This document shows positions 18,028 through 26,871 of a DNA stretch of 64,000 nucleotides, piece by piece. The notes below the pieces were generated by a model. The model was not told the origin of the DNA and did no database searches. It saw only the letters and a list, made by a program, of their open reading frames with translations. Position numbers and translations under genes: made by a program. Origin of the DNA: Cupriavidus respiraculi (GTDB lineage Bacteria; Pseudomonadota; Gammaproteobacteria; Burkholderiales; Burkholderiaceae); contig NZ_CAJZAH010000003.1 of NCBI RefSeq assembly GCF_914271545.1, positions 62,001 through 126,000 of the forward strand, read 5' to 3'. How positions within the stretch are numbered: position 1 is the first letter of the stretch; each line of letters opens with the position of its first letter.

Positions 18028-21000
18028 TCAATGCGGCGCCGGCTCCCGCGCGATCGGGATGCCGCGCAGTTGTCCCGCGGCGGTCCCGGCCCGCTCCGGG
18101 CGCGGATAGCGCGCCGGGTCGAACCGATGCAGTAACTCGGCAAGGCGCGCCGAGGCCAGCGCGTGGCTGGCGAGCTTGACGTGGCCGAAGCCGCGTATCC
18201 GCGCGGGCACCAGCGCGATCTCGGCGGCAAGCGCCAGATTGCCGGCGCTCAGGTGCGGCAACAGCGCGCGCAGGAGGCCGTCGTATTCGCTTGCCAGCCG
18301 TCGCTCCAGCCGCCGCTCGGACGAGCGCCCGAACGGGTCGAAGCGGGTGCCGCGCAGGCGCTTGCCTTTGGCGAGCCAGCGCAGCGCCGGCCACAGCCAC
18401 TGGCCGACCTCGATCTTGCGCGGCGCCGCGCCGTCGGCGCCATGTCGTGCCAACCATGGCGGCGCGAAGTGGAAGGCGATGGCGAACGGGCCGTCGAACT
18501 GGGCCTGCAGCCTGCGCCGGAATTCCCCGTCGGTGTAGAGCCGCGCCACCTCGTACTCGTCCTTGTAGGCCAGCAGGCGGGCATATTGCGCGGCCACCGC
18601 GCGGGTGAGACGCAGCGGAGCGCCGGGCGCGGCAATGCGCGCTTCCGCTTGCGCCACCGTGTCCACCAGGTCCCGATAGCGCCGAGCGTAGCGGGCGTCC
18701 TGGTACGCCGTCAGCAGCGCCTCGCGGTCGGCGATCAGCGCCTCGAGCGGCTGGTCCTCCGATGACGGCGCGGGCCGGCCGTGGCCGGGCGCGCCGAGCC
18801 GGTGCAGGGTTGCGGGATCGGCCGCGGCGAGGCGGCCCAGCGCCAACGCCTCCAGATTCGCCCCGACGGCCACCTCGTTCAGTTCGATCGCGCGGGTCAG
18901 CGCGGCCAGCGATACCGGCACCAGACCCTTCTGCCACGCGAAGCCCAGCAGCACGATGTTGGCCGCCACCGTGCCGCCCAGGAAGGCGGTGCACAGGGCA
19001 TGCGCGTCCAGCGTGTCCACACCGCCGGAGCCCGCCGCATGCCGCAGCTTGGCGAGCAGGTCGTCCGCATGCAGGTCGGCGTCCGGATCGCGCAGGAAGG
19101 CGGCCACCGGCGTCTCGTGCGTATTGACGATGACCTGCGTGCGCCGTGGGGCGATGGTCATCGCGACGTCGGGCGAGGCGCCGACCGCGAGGTCGCAGGC
19201 GACGATGGCGTCGGCCTGCTGCGCGTCGATGCGCGCCTGGTTCAGCCATTGCGGCCCGTCGGCGAGCCGCACGAAGGACAGCACCGCGCCGCCCTTCTGC
19301 GCAAAGCCCATGAAGTCGAGCACGCTGGCGACGCGCCGCTCCAGGTGCGCCGCCATGGCGATCAGCGCGCCGACCGTGACGATGCCGGTGCCGCCCACGC
19401 CCGCCACCAGGATGTCGAAGGGCCCCGGCGACACGCGCGCCTGGGGCGGCGGCAGGCGGGCGGCGAGGGCGCCCAGCGGCGCCTCGCCCTCGCCGCTGCC
19501 GATGCCGGCGGGCCGGCGCAGCGTGCCGCCCCTGACCGTGACGAAGCTGGGGCAGAAGCCCTTCACGCAGGAATAGTCCTTGTTGCAGCTGGCCTGGTCG
19601 ATGCGCCGCTTGCGGCCGAGCGGCGTCTCCAGCGGCTGCACGGCCAGGCAGTTGGACTGCACCGAGCAATCGCCGCAGCCTTCGCACACCGCATCGTTGA
19701 TGAAGAGCCGCCGCGGCGGGTCGGGCACGCGCCCGCTCTTGCGGCGGCGCCGCAATTCGGCCGCGCACGTCTGCTCGTAGATCAGCACGCTGACGCCCGG
19801 CGCCTTCCGCAGCTTGCGCTGCACCGCGTCCAGCGCATCGCGCCCATGGAGCGCGGTGCCGGGCGGAAAGCGCTGCTGCATCGCGAGCAGGCGCTCCAGG
19901 TCCTCGCCAACCACCACCACGCGGGACACCCCCTCGGCGGCCACCTGGCGCGCCACGGCGTCGACCGTCAGCGGACCGTCCACCGGCTGGCCGCCGGTCA
20001 TGGCGACCGCGTCGTTGCACAGGATCTTGTAGGTGATGCGCGTGCCGGCGGCCACGGCCTGCCGGATGGCGAGATAGCCGGAGTGGTAGTAGGTGCCGTC
20101 GCCCAGGTTCTGGAACACGTGCGGCGTCGCGGTGAACAGGCTGTGCGAGACCCAGTCCACGCCCTCGCCGCCCATCTGGATCAGGCCCGAGGTCTCGCGG
20201 TCCATCCAGCTCGCCATGAAATGGCAGCCGATGCCCGCCTGCGCGCGCGATCCCTCCGGGACGCGGGTCGAGGTGTTGTGCGGGCAGCCCGGGCAGAAGA
20301 AGGGCTGGCGGCGCACCGCGTCGGCTGCGTTGGACAGCAGCGGATGCTCGCTGAACAGCGGCACCAGCGCGCGCCGGTCCAGCGCATGGGCGAGCCGCGC
20401 CAGCCAGTCGGCGACGGGCGCCATCAGCCGCGAGGGGCGCAGTTCCTCGCGCTCGGGCAGCAGCGGATGGCCGTCGCGGTCCAGCTTGCCGGCGATGGCC
20501 GGACGCACGCCCTGCGGCGCGTTGTAGAAGAGCGAGCGCAACTGCTGTTCGACGAGCGGCCCCTTTTCCTCGACCACCAGGATCTCGTCGAGTCCGCGCG
20601 CGAACGCGAGCAGCCGCGTCGGCTCGACGGGGTAGGCGAGGCCGAGCTTGTAGATCCGGATGCCTGCGGCGGCCAGCGCCTCGGGGGCGATGCCCAGCCG
20701 CCGGAACACCTCCATCAGGTCGTGATGCGCCTTGCCGCAGGTAACGATGCCCGCGCGCGCCTCGGGCGCCTCCACGATGGTGCGATCGATGCTGTTGATG
20801 GCGGCGAACGCGCGCACCGCGGCCAGCTTGGCGCCTAGCCGGATTTCGATGCGCGGCGAGGGCAGGTCGGGCCAGCGGTAGTGCAGGCCGTCCGCGGGGG
20901 GCGCGTGGCCGCCGGCCGCCCGTACCGCATCGGCGTCGCGCCAGCGGGCGGCGCGGGCGTGGAGCCGGTCCAGATCCACGGTGGTGGCGCTCTCGATGAC

Positions 21001-21624
21001 CTCCGACGGCGTGGTCAGCCCGACCCAGTTGCCGGAGTAGCGCGACAGCGCCCAGCCGTAGAGCCCGAATTCGAGTGTTTCGGCCACGTCGGCCGGCGCG
21101 AGTACCGGCATCGACCACGCCTGCATCGCCAGCCCGCTCTGGTGGGACATCGACGAGGACACGCAGCCGTGGTCGTCGCCCGCCACGACCAGGACCCCGC
21201 CGTGCGGCGAACTGCCGTAGGCGTTGCCGTGCTTGAGGGCGTCGCCTGCCCGGTCCACCCCCGGGCCCTTGCCATACCAGAGGCTGAAGACCCCGCAGAC
21301 CGTGCGCGCGGGGTCGCGTTCGACCTGCTGCGTGCCCAGCACCGCGGTGGCCGCCAGTTCTTCGTTGATGGCCGGCACGAAGCGCACGCCGGCGTCCTGC
21401 AGCAGCGCGCCGGCGCGCCACATGGCCTGGTCCACCATGCCCAGCGGCGAGCCCCGATAGCCGCTGACGAAGCCGCCGGTCGCCAGCCCGCGCGCGCTGT
21501 CCATGCGCGCCTGCTCCAGTACCAGGCGGACCAGCGCCTGTGTGCCCGACAGGAAGACCTGGCCGCCCGGGGCGCGCAGGTTGTCCGAAAGCTGGTAGTC
21601 CAGCAGCGCGGTGGGGGCATCCAT
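18028..21624 (-). CDS. Indolepyruvate ferredoxin oxidoreductase, fused alpha/gamma type
   Basis: 1198-residue cytoplasmic enzyme that oxidatively decarboxylates aryl-pyruvates (from Trp, Phe or Tyr transamination) to acyl-CoA, passing electrons to ferredoxin. The N-terminal half has the pyrimidine-binding and TPP-binding domains (LSGTQALVRL, GYRGSPLGMVD, FFCPGCPHNTS). A cysteine cluster in CEGCGDCSVQSNCLAV plus CNKDYSCVKGFCPS binds an iron-sulfur cluster. The gamma domain follows (DILVAGVGGTGIVTVGALIAMA), then a C-terminal conserved region. The length is typical of the fused proteobacterial type. The divergent Lrp-family gene is its likely regulator. Confidence 0.92.
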   Translation of the reverse strand: MDAPTALLDYQLSDNLRAPGGQVFLSGTQALVRLVLEQARMDSARGLATGGFVSGYRGSPLGMVDQAMWRAGALLQDAGVRFVPAINEELAATAVLGTQQVERDPARTVCGVFSLWYGKGPGVDRAGDALKHGNAYGSSPHGGVLVVAGDDHGCVSSSMSHQSGLAMQAWSMPVLAPADVAETLEFGLYGWALSRYSGNWVGLTTPSEVIESATTVDLDRLHARAARWRDADAVRAAGGHAPPADGLHYRWPDLPSPRIEIRLGAKLAAVRAFAAINSIDRTIVEAPEARAGIVTCGKAHHDLMEVFRRLGIAPEALAAAGIRIYKLGLAYPVEPTRLLAFARGLDEILVVEEKGPLVEQQLRSLFYNAPQGVRPAIAGKLDRDGHPLLPEREELRPSRLMAPVADWLARLAHALDRRALVPLFSEHPLLSNAADAVRRQPFFCPGCPHNTSTRVPEGSRAQAGIGCHFMASWMDRETSGLIQMGGEGVDWVSHSLFTATPHVFQNLGDGTYYHSGYLAIRQAVAAGTRITYKILCNDAVAMTGGQPVDGPLTVDAVARQVAAEGVSRVVVVGEDLERLLAMQQRFPPGTALHGRDALDAVQRKLRKAPGVSVLIYEQTCAAELRRRRKSGRVPDPPRRLFINDAVCEGCGDCSVQSNCLAVQPLETPLGRKRRIDQASCNKDYSCVKGFCPSFVTVRGGTLRRPAGIGSGEGEAPLGALAARLPPPQARVSPGPFDILVAGVGGTGIVTVGALIAMAAHLERRVASVLDFMGFAQKGGAVLSFVRLADGPQWLNQARIDAQQADAIVACDLAVGASPDVAMTIAPRRTQVIVNTHETPVAAFLRDPDADLHADDLLAKLRHAAGSGGVDTLDAHALCTAFLGGTVAANIVLLGFAWQKGLVPVSLAALTRAIELNEVAVGANLEALALGRLAAADPATLHRLGAPGHGRPAPSSEDQPLEALIADREALLTAYQDARYARRYRDLVDTVAQAEARIAAPGAPLRLTRAVAAQYARLLAYKDEYEVARLYTDGEFRRRLQAQFDGPFAIAFHFAPPWLARHGADGAAPRKIEVGQWLWPALRWLAKGKRLRGTRFDPFGRSSERRLERRLASEYDGLLRALLPHLSAGNLALAAEIALVPARIRGFGHVKLASHALASARLAELLHRFDPARYPRPERAGTAAGQLRGIPIAREPAPH

Positions 21625-21725
21625 CGGCGTCTCCTGTGCGGCGGGCGCGTCGGCCGGCCCGATCCGTTCTGGCTGATGCGTGCGGCCCGCGGGGACGGGC
21701 GTGCGTCAATGGTAGGTATCCGCGT

Positions 21726-21772
21726 CGAGAAATTGCTTTCTCGTTGTTCTCCCGATTGGCTAGATTGGAGAA
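21726..21772. promoter_or_regulatory. Two inverted repeats between the oxidoreductase and Lrp genes
   Basis: Within the 172-base divergent spacer lie CGAGAAA-TTGC-TTTCTCG (21726-21743, exact) and TTCTCC-N14-GGAGAA (21747-21752 and 21767-21772). Both share the TTCTC/GAGAA core, consistent with a repeated site for the adjacent Lrp-type regulator. A possible -10 (TAGATT, 21761-21766) lies inside the second repeat. Confidence 0.5.
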
Positions 21773-21796
21773 AACCTTTACGCAAAAGCGACGCAC

Positions 21797-22300
21797 ATGA
21801 GAAGAGACGAGTTGCTCGACGACTACGCCCGCCGCATCCTTGCCGAATTGCAGCGCGACGCGCGGCAGTCGCTGCAGCAGTTGTCCGCGGCGGTGGGGCT
21901 GTCGGTCACGCCCTGCTGGAAGCGGCTCAAGGCGATGGAAGAGGCGGGCGTGATCCGCAACTACACGGTGTGGGTCGACCGCGAGCGGGTGGGCCTGTCG
22001 AACTGCGTGCTGGCCGAGATCAACCTGGCGCGGCACAGCGAGACGGTGGTGGAGGAATTCGAGGCGGCCGTGCGCGCCTGCCCGGCGATCGTGGAGTGCT
22101 ACAGCACCACGGGGCAGGCCGACTACCTCATCAAGGTACTGACGCCCGATATCCGCGCCTACGACGACTTTCTGCACAACATCGTGTTCCGGCTGCCCGG
22201 CGTGACCGGCATCCGTTCCAGCATCGTGCTGCGCGAGGTCAAGAGCGGCGCGCCGCTGCCGATCGGGCCGGCCCGGCGGCCCGCGGACGGGGCGCGCTAG
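21797..22300 (+). CDS. Lrp/AsnC-family transcriptional regulator
   Basis: 167-residue regulator. The N-terminal helix-turn-helix occupies about 10-55 (ARRILAELQRDARQSLQQLS, then VGLSVTPCWKRLKAMEEAGVI), followed by the RAM ligand-binding/oligomerisation domain (about 70-150; VVEEFEAAVRACPAIVECYSTTG). The divergent position next to indolepyruvate ferredoxin oxidoreductase suggests it senses an aromatic amino acid and controls that gene; this is inference. The ATG at 21797 gives the usual Lrp N terminus. It is convergent with the aldo/keto reductase gene (14-base gap). Confidence 0.9.
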   Translation: MRRDELLDDYARRILAELQRDARQSLQQLSAAVGLSVTPCWKRLKAMEEAGVIRNYTVWVDRERVGLSNCVLAEINLARHSETVVEEFEAAVRACPAIVECYSTTGQADYLIKVLTPDIRAYDDFLHNIVFRLPGVTGIRSSIVLREVKSGAPLPIGPARRPADGAR

Positions 22301-22313
22301 GCCGCGCCGCGCA

Positions 22314-23147
22314 TCAGAGCATTTCCAGCGGGCTGGGCCCGCGCGGCGGCGGGAACAGCTGGTCCAGTTCCGCCAGCTGCTCGGGCGACAGCGCCCGGCT
22401 CGCGGCCACGGCGTTGCGGCGCAGTCGTTCCGGCCGCGCGGTCTTGGGAATGGCGATGACGTCCTCCTGCGCCAGCAGCCAGGCGAGCGCCGCCTGGGTC
22501 GCCGTCATGCCGTGCCGGGCGGCGAAGGCGGCCAGCTGCGGATGCCGCGCGAGCCTGGCCTGCTCGATCGGGGAATACGCCATCACCGGAATCCGCAGCC
22601 CGCGCAGCCACGGCAGCAGGTCCCATTCGATGCCGCGGCGTCCGAGGTTGTAGAGCACCTGATTGGTCTGGACCTGGTCTCCGCCGGGCAGCGACCACAG
22701 CTCGCGCATATCGTCCAGGTCCAGATTGCTCACGCCGAAATGGCGGATCTTCCCCGCCTGCTGCAGCGCGAGAAAGGCTTCGAGCGTCTCCGCCAGCGGC
22801 ACCGTGCCGCGCCAGTGCAGCAGATACAGATCGATGCGGTCCGTGCCCAGGCGCCGCAGGCTCTGCTCGCACGCCGTCACCGCATCGCGGCGGCCGGCGT
22901 TGTGCGGATAGACCTTGCTCACCAGGAACGCCTCGTCGCGCCGGCCCGCGATGGCCTCGCCGACCAGGCGCTCGGCGCGCCCTTCGCCATACATCTCGGC
23001 GGTGTCGATCAGGCGCAGCCCCAGGTCCAGGCCCAGCCGCAGCGTGGCGATCTCCTCGTCGCGCACGGCGGGATCGTCGCCGAGGTTCCAGGTGCCCATG
23101 CCGAGGGCGGGTACGCGTTCGCCCGAGGGCAGTTGCACGAGCTTCAT
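22314..23147 (-). CDS. Aldo/keto reductase
   Basis: 277-residue NAD(P)H-dependent carbonyl reductase with the AKR barrel. The catalytic tetrad is visible as D48 and Y53 (LIDTAEMYGEG), K78 (LVSKVYPHNA) and H111 (DLYLLHWRG). VIAIPKTARPERLRRNA near residue 233 is the cofactor 2'-phosphate-binding loop. The chosen start, MKLVQLPSGERVPALGMGTWNLG, matches family N termini; the frame is open 21 codons upstream without a better start. Substrate unknown. Confidence 0.9.
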   Translation of the reverse strand: MKLVQLPSGERVPALGMGTWNLGDDPAVRDEEIATLRLGLDLGLRLIDTAEMYGEGRAERLVGEAIAGRRDEAFLVSKVYPHNAGRRDAVTACEQSLRRLGTDRIDLYLLHWRGTVPLAETLEAFLALQQAGKIRHFGVSNLDLDDMRELWSLPGGDQVQTNQVLYNLGRRGIEWDLLPWLRGLRIPVMAYSPIEQARLARHPQLAAFAARHGMTATQAALAWLLAQEDVIAIPKTARPERLRRNAVAASRALSPEQLAELDQLFPPPRGPSPLEML

Positions 23148-23267
23148 GGGATGGTTTCCGGTATCGAGCGGTTGGCGGGACGGGGCGGCCGCACGACACT
23201 GCCCGGCCACCCCATCACCGTAGCGAATCGGTGGGCGAAGCTCAAGGCGCCCGCTACCGCTGCCTCG

Positions 23268-23663
23268 CTATTGCGCGTGCTGGTAGCGGTATTCCTGGGT
23301 CTGGCCGCCATAGCCATACGCCGCGGCGCGGGCGTCGATCACGTGGATATAGGAGCAAGGGTGCACATCGCCGATCAGCTCCGACAGCGCCTGGTACACG
23401 GCTTGCAGGTAGCGCGCCTTCTCGACCTTGGTGTTGGTCTCGTCGGTCACGCTGATATCGAGATGGAAGGCGTTGCGGCCGCGCGCGGACAGCGGCTTGC
23501 CGGCGATGATCCATGCCTCCCGCTCGATGTACTGGACGGTGATGGCGATCAGTTCCGGGCGCTTGCCCAGTACGCTCTCGGTCAGCGCGGCCACCGCGCC
23601 GGCGGCGCGTTCGGTCAGCGCGGCATCGGGCTTGCCGGAGATCTGCAGATTGATGTGTGGCAT
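23268..23663 (-). CDS. Tautomerase-family protein
   Basis: 131-residue protein of the 4-oxalocrotonate tautomerase superfamily. After Met removal the catalytic base would be the N-terminal Pro (MPHINLQISG). The core reads ERAAGAVAALTESVLGKRPELIAITVQYIE, and the family signature of a charged N-terminal half followed by beta strands is intact. It is about twice the length of 4-OT monomers and like other cis-tandem or two-domain members. AGGAGG precedes the ATG. It is divergent from a LysR regulator with a palindrome between them. Substrate not inferable. Confidence 0.83.
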   Translation of the reverse strand: MPHINLQISGKPDAALTERAAGAVAALTESVLGKRPELIAITVQYIEREAWIIAGKPLSARGRNAFHLDISVTDETNTKVEKARYLQAVYQALSELIGDVHPCSYIHVIDARAAAYGYGGQTQEYRYQHAQ

Positions 23664-23728
23664 GGTCTTTCCTCCTGGTCGACGGCGGCGGATTGCCATC
23701 CGGTGAAGCCATGCTAAGCTGCCATCAG

Positions 23729-23767
23729 CCATCGGAAAAGCGGGAAGTTCCGATGCCAACCATCGGA
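23729..23767. promoter_or_regulatory. LysR-type operator between tautomerase and regulator genes
   Basis: An exact inverted repeat ATCGGAA-N10-TTCCGAT (23731-23737 and 23748-23754) lies in the 121-base divergent spacer, and CCATCGGA recurs as a direct repeat at 23729 and 23760, 31 bp apart. This matches how LysR regulators place a recognition site and an activation site across a divergent promoter pair. Confidence 0.6.
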
Positions 23768-23784
23768 TAAAGCGAAACAAAGCC

Positions 23785-24663
23785 ATGCGTGGATTCGACC
23801 TCGACCAGCTGCGCACCCTTGTCGTGGTGGCCGACAGCGGCAGCCTGTCGGCGGCGGCGCCGCGGCTGTACCTGTCCCAGTCGTCGGTCAGCGAACAGCT
23901 GCGCAAGCTGGAGGAGCGCGCCGGCGTGCCGCTGCTCACGCGCGGCAAGAAGGGGGCGGTGCCCACCGCGGCGGGGCTGCGCCTGCTCGAGTACGCGCGC
24001 CGCATCCTGGACCTGAGCGCGGTCGCGCTGCAGGACCTGCGGGGGCATGCGCTGGAAGGAGAGCTGCGCCTGGCCATCACCGACTACTACCGGCCGGGCG
24101 AGATCGCCGGCATGCTGCGGCGCCTGCGCGAACACTATCCCTATCTGCGCCTGCACGTGACCGTCATGAAGAGCGCGGCGATCGAGGCCGCGGATGCCAT
24201 GGACCAGTTCGATATCGGCCTGACCATGCGCATCGTGGGCAAGCGAGGCGGGGGGCCAGCGGCGCGCGGCATCGCGTTGCGCCGCGAGGCACTGGCGTGG
24301 GTCGCGGCGCAGGGCGAGGCCGACGCCATGCCGTCACCGTTGCCGATGGTGCTGCTGCCGGATACCTGTTCGCTGCACCAGTACGTGGTGCAGGCGCTGA
24401 CGCGCTCGCGCGTGCCGCATGTGATGGCGCATTCGGCGTCGGGAGTGGCCGGCTTGCAGCTGGCGCTGGCGGCGGGGCTGGGCGTGTCGTGCCTGAACGA
24501 ATCGGCGATCGGGCCGGGCATCGCGCGGCTGGACGGGCGCGCCGCGGCGGCGCGGCGGCTGCCGGCGCTGCCGCCGGTGGAGTTCTGCCTGCTGCCGCCC
24601 CGGCGCGGCGAGTCCGCCCTGATCGGGCAGGCGCGGGAAGCCCTGGCCGCGCAGTTCGGCTGA
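23785..24663 (+). CDS. LysR-family transcriptional regulator, divergent from the tautomerase
   Basis: 292-residue LysR regulator. The winged helix-turn-helix is at about 3-62 (DLDQLRTLVVVADSGSLSAAA, YLSQSSVSEQLRKLEE), followed by the periplasmic-binding-protein-like effector domain (about 90-290). It probably controls the divergent tautomerase gene through the palindrome in the spacer, and possibly itself; the effector is unknown. The ATG at 23785 gives a standard N terminus. Confidence 0.9.
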   Translation: MRGFDLDQLRTLVVVADSGSLSAAAPRLYLSQSSVSEQLRKLEERAGVPLLTRGKKGAVPTAAGLRLLEYARRILDLSAVALQDLRGHALEGELRLAITDYYRPGEIAGMLRRLREHYPYLRLHVTVMKSAAIEAADAMDQFDIGLTMRIVGKRGGGPAARGIALRREALAWVAAQGEADAMPSPLPMVLLPDTCSLHQYVVQALTRSRVPHVMAHSASGVAGLQLALAAGLGVSCLNESAIGPGIARLDGRAAAARRLPALPPVEFCLLPPRRGESALIGQAREALAAQFG

Positions 24664-24669
24664 GAGGCG

Positions 24670-25572
24670 TCAGCCTTCCGCCGCGCTCTGCCGCACCAGC
24701 CAGTTGCGGAACGCGCGCGCGGACGCTGTCTCGACCCGGTCCTGCGGCCACAGCGCGTAGTAGCCGCCGCCCAGGCTGGCCGCCGCGTCGCAGGCGCGCA
24801 CCAGCAGCCCCTCGCGCAGGCAGGCGTCGATCATATGGCGCCAGGCCAGCGCGATGCCCTGGCCCTCCATCGCCAGCTGCAGCAGGATCGGGTACTGGTT
24901 GGCCACCATGGCGTTCGCGGACCGCGCGTCCGGCACTCCGTTGTGGGCAAGCCAGGTTTGCCACGACATCCACTGGCGCTGGCCGTCCTCGAGCATCAAC
25001 AGCGTTTCGCCCGGCAGGTCGGCGGGCCGCAGCCTGCGCCCATTCAGATAGTGCGGCGCGCAAACAGGGAACACTTCCTCGTCGTAGAGCCGGCGCGCCG
25101 ACAGTCCCGGCGGCGGTCCGCCGCGCAGGTAGTACATGCCGATGTCGAACTCGGTATCGGACAGCGAGGCCAGGCTGTCGTTGACGATCAGGCGCAGGTG
25201 GTAGTCGGGATGGGCGGCGCGGAAACGCGCCAGCCGCGGCGTCAGCCACAGCACCGCCACGCCGGACGAGCAGGCCACCGTCAGCTCGGTCGGGCCCTTG
25301 CGCTTCATCACCTCTTCGGTGGCCTCGGCGCAGCCGACCAGCAGCCGCTGGACCTGCTCGGCATAGCGCTGGCCGCTGACGGTCAGCCGCAACGCGCGCG
25401 GCTCGCGCACGAACAGTTTCTTGCCGAGGAAGCGTTCGAGCTGGGCTACCTGCCGGCTGATGGCGCTCTGCGTGAGGTGCAGTTCGGCGGCGGCACGGGT
25501 GAAGCTGCCCTGGCGCATGGCGGCCTCGAAGGCGACCAGGCAGGGCAGGGGAGGCAGGGGGGAAATGCGCAT
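24670..25572 (-). CDS. LysR-family transcriptional regulator, GcvA-like
   Basis: 300-residue LysR regulator of the GcvA type, recognised by the N terminus PLPPLPCLVAFEAAMRQGSF (about 5-24) and AAAELHLTQSAISRQVAQLERFLG, then the effector domain with VACSSGVAVLWLTPRLARF. It lies 65 bases downstream of the amidohydrolase gene on the same strand, so it may be cotranscribed with or control the amidohydrolase-transporter pair. A GTG two codons upstream is an alternative start. Confidence 0.88.
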   Translation of the reverse strand: MRISPLPPLPCLVAFEAAMRQGSFTRAAAELHLTQSAISRQVAQLERFLGKKLFVREPRALRLTVSGQRYAEQVQRLLVGCAEATEEVMKRKGPTELTVACSSGVAVLWLTPRLARFRAAHPDYHLRLIVNDSLASLSDTEFDIGMYYLRGGPPPGLSARRLYDEEVFPVCAPHYLNGRRLRPADLPGETLLMLEDGQRQWMSWQTWLAHNGVPDARSANAMVANQYPILLQLAMEGQGIALAWRHMIDACLREGLLVRACDAAASLGGGYYALWPQDRVETASARAFRNWLVRQSAAEG

Positions 25573-25637
25573 GACGCACGCGGGGGAAGCGATGGAGCCG
25601 CCATGATAGACGGTCGCGACCGCCGCGTGCGCAGCGT

Positions 25638-26870
25638 TCAGGCGGCGCGCCGGTGCACGCGGCCGTTCTGCACGACCACGTCGATGCGTTCGCCCTGGCC
25701 CGTCAGCACGCCGATGTCGGCCAGCGGATCGCCGTCGACCACCAGCACGTCGGCCAGCGCGCCGGCGGCCACCGTGCCCAGTTCGCCGTCGCGCTGCAGG
25801 ATGGTGGCGGCGATGGTGGTGGCCGAGCGGATCGCCTCCAGGTTGCCCAGCATCTCGGCACGGATGCGGAACTCGTCGAGCTGGTAGTCGTGCATCTCGC
25901 CCAGCAGGTCGGAGCCGAAGCCCATCGGCACGCCGGCCTCGGCATAGATGCGCAGCGAGTCGCGGCCGGCCTGGCGCACGGTCTCGATCTTGGCCACCGA
26001 GTCGGCCGGCAGGCCCAGCCGCGCGCCGTCGCGGGCGAGCGCGTCGTAGGTCACCAGCGTGGGCACGACGAAGGCGCCATGCTTGCGCATGACCTCGGCC
26101 GCTTCCCGGTCCACCAGGTTGCCGTGTTCGATGGTCCGCACGCCGCAGCGCACCGCGCGGATGATGGCGCGCGGCGTGTAGGCGTGCGCCATCACATAGG
26201 TCTGGGCCGCCTCGGCCTCGGCCACGATCGCGCGGATCTCGTCCTCGCTGTACTGCGTGTTGCCGATGGGGTCGGTGGGCGATGCCACGCCGCCCGAGGC
26301 CATGATCTTGATCTGCGTGGCGCCCTTCTGGATCTCCTCGCGCACCGCCAGCCGCACGGCGTCGACACCGTCGACCACGCGGCCGATGGCGCCGGCGCGG
26401 AAGGCGCACGAGCACGGCTCCAGCACGTCGGACCGCGGGCGGAAGTCGCCGTGGCCGCCGGTCTGCGACAGCGCCTTGCCCGACGGGAAGATGCGCGGGC
26501 CGGGCACCAGCCCGGTGGCCACCGCCTGCGACAGGCCCCAGTCCGCGCCGCCGGCGTCGCGCACCGTGGTGAAGCCGCGCGAGAGCATCGCCTTGAGGAT
26601 CGGAAGCGCGCGGATCGCCACCAGCACATTGGGCTGCACGGCGTTGAGGCCGAGATTGGCGAGCGACGCGAGCACGTGCACATGGCAGTCGATCAGGCCG
26701 GGCATCACCGTCTTGCCGCCGGCGTCGATGCGCTGGGCATCCGGCGCGTCGATGGGCGTGGCGGACACCTGGACGATGCGGTCGCCGTCGATCAGCACGT
26801 CATGGCGGGGCAGCATCTTGCCCTGTGCCGGGTCCAGGACGTTGCCGCCCGAGATAAGGATGCGAGTCAT
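25638..26870 (-). CDS. Metal-dependent amidohydrolase
   Basis: 410-residue amidohydrolase-superfamily protein with a TIM-barrel metal site: the first two ligands H63 and H65 are in GLIDCHVHV, a Lys/His region follows at KIMASGG and VMAHAYTP, GVRTIEHGN holds the later His, and the catalytic Asp is in GFGSDLLG. The family is close to imidazolonepropionase-like or prolidase-like enzymes (Xaa-Pro or aryl-dipeptidase group). It starts one base after the transporter stop, so the transporter probably imports its substrate. The substrate is not identifiable. Confidence 0.88.
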   Translation of the reverse strand: MTRILISGGNVLDPAQGKMLPRHDVLIDGDRIVQVSATPIDAPDAQRIDAGGKTVMPGLIDCHVHVLASLANLGLNAVQPNVLVAIRALPILKAMLSRGFTTVRDAGGADWGLSQAVATGLVPGPRIFPSGKALSQTGGHGDFRPRSDVLEPCSCAFRAGAIGRVVDGVDAVRLAVREEIQKGATQIKIMASGGVASPTDPIGNTQYSEDEIRAIVAEAEAAQTYVMAHAYTPRAIIRAVRCGVRTIEHGNLVDREAAEVMRKHGAFVVPTLVTYDALARDGARLGLPADSVAKIETVRQAGRDSLRIYAEAGVPMGFGSDLLGEMHDYQLDEFRIRAEMLGNLEAIRSATTIAATILQRDGELGTVAAGALADVLVVDGDPLADIGVLTGQGERIDVVVQNGRVHRRAA

Positions 26871-26871
26871 A

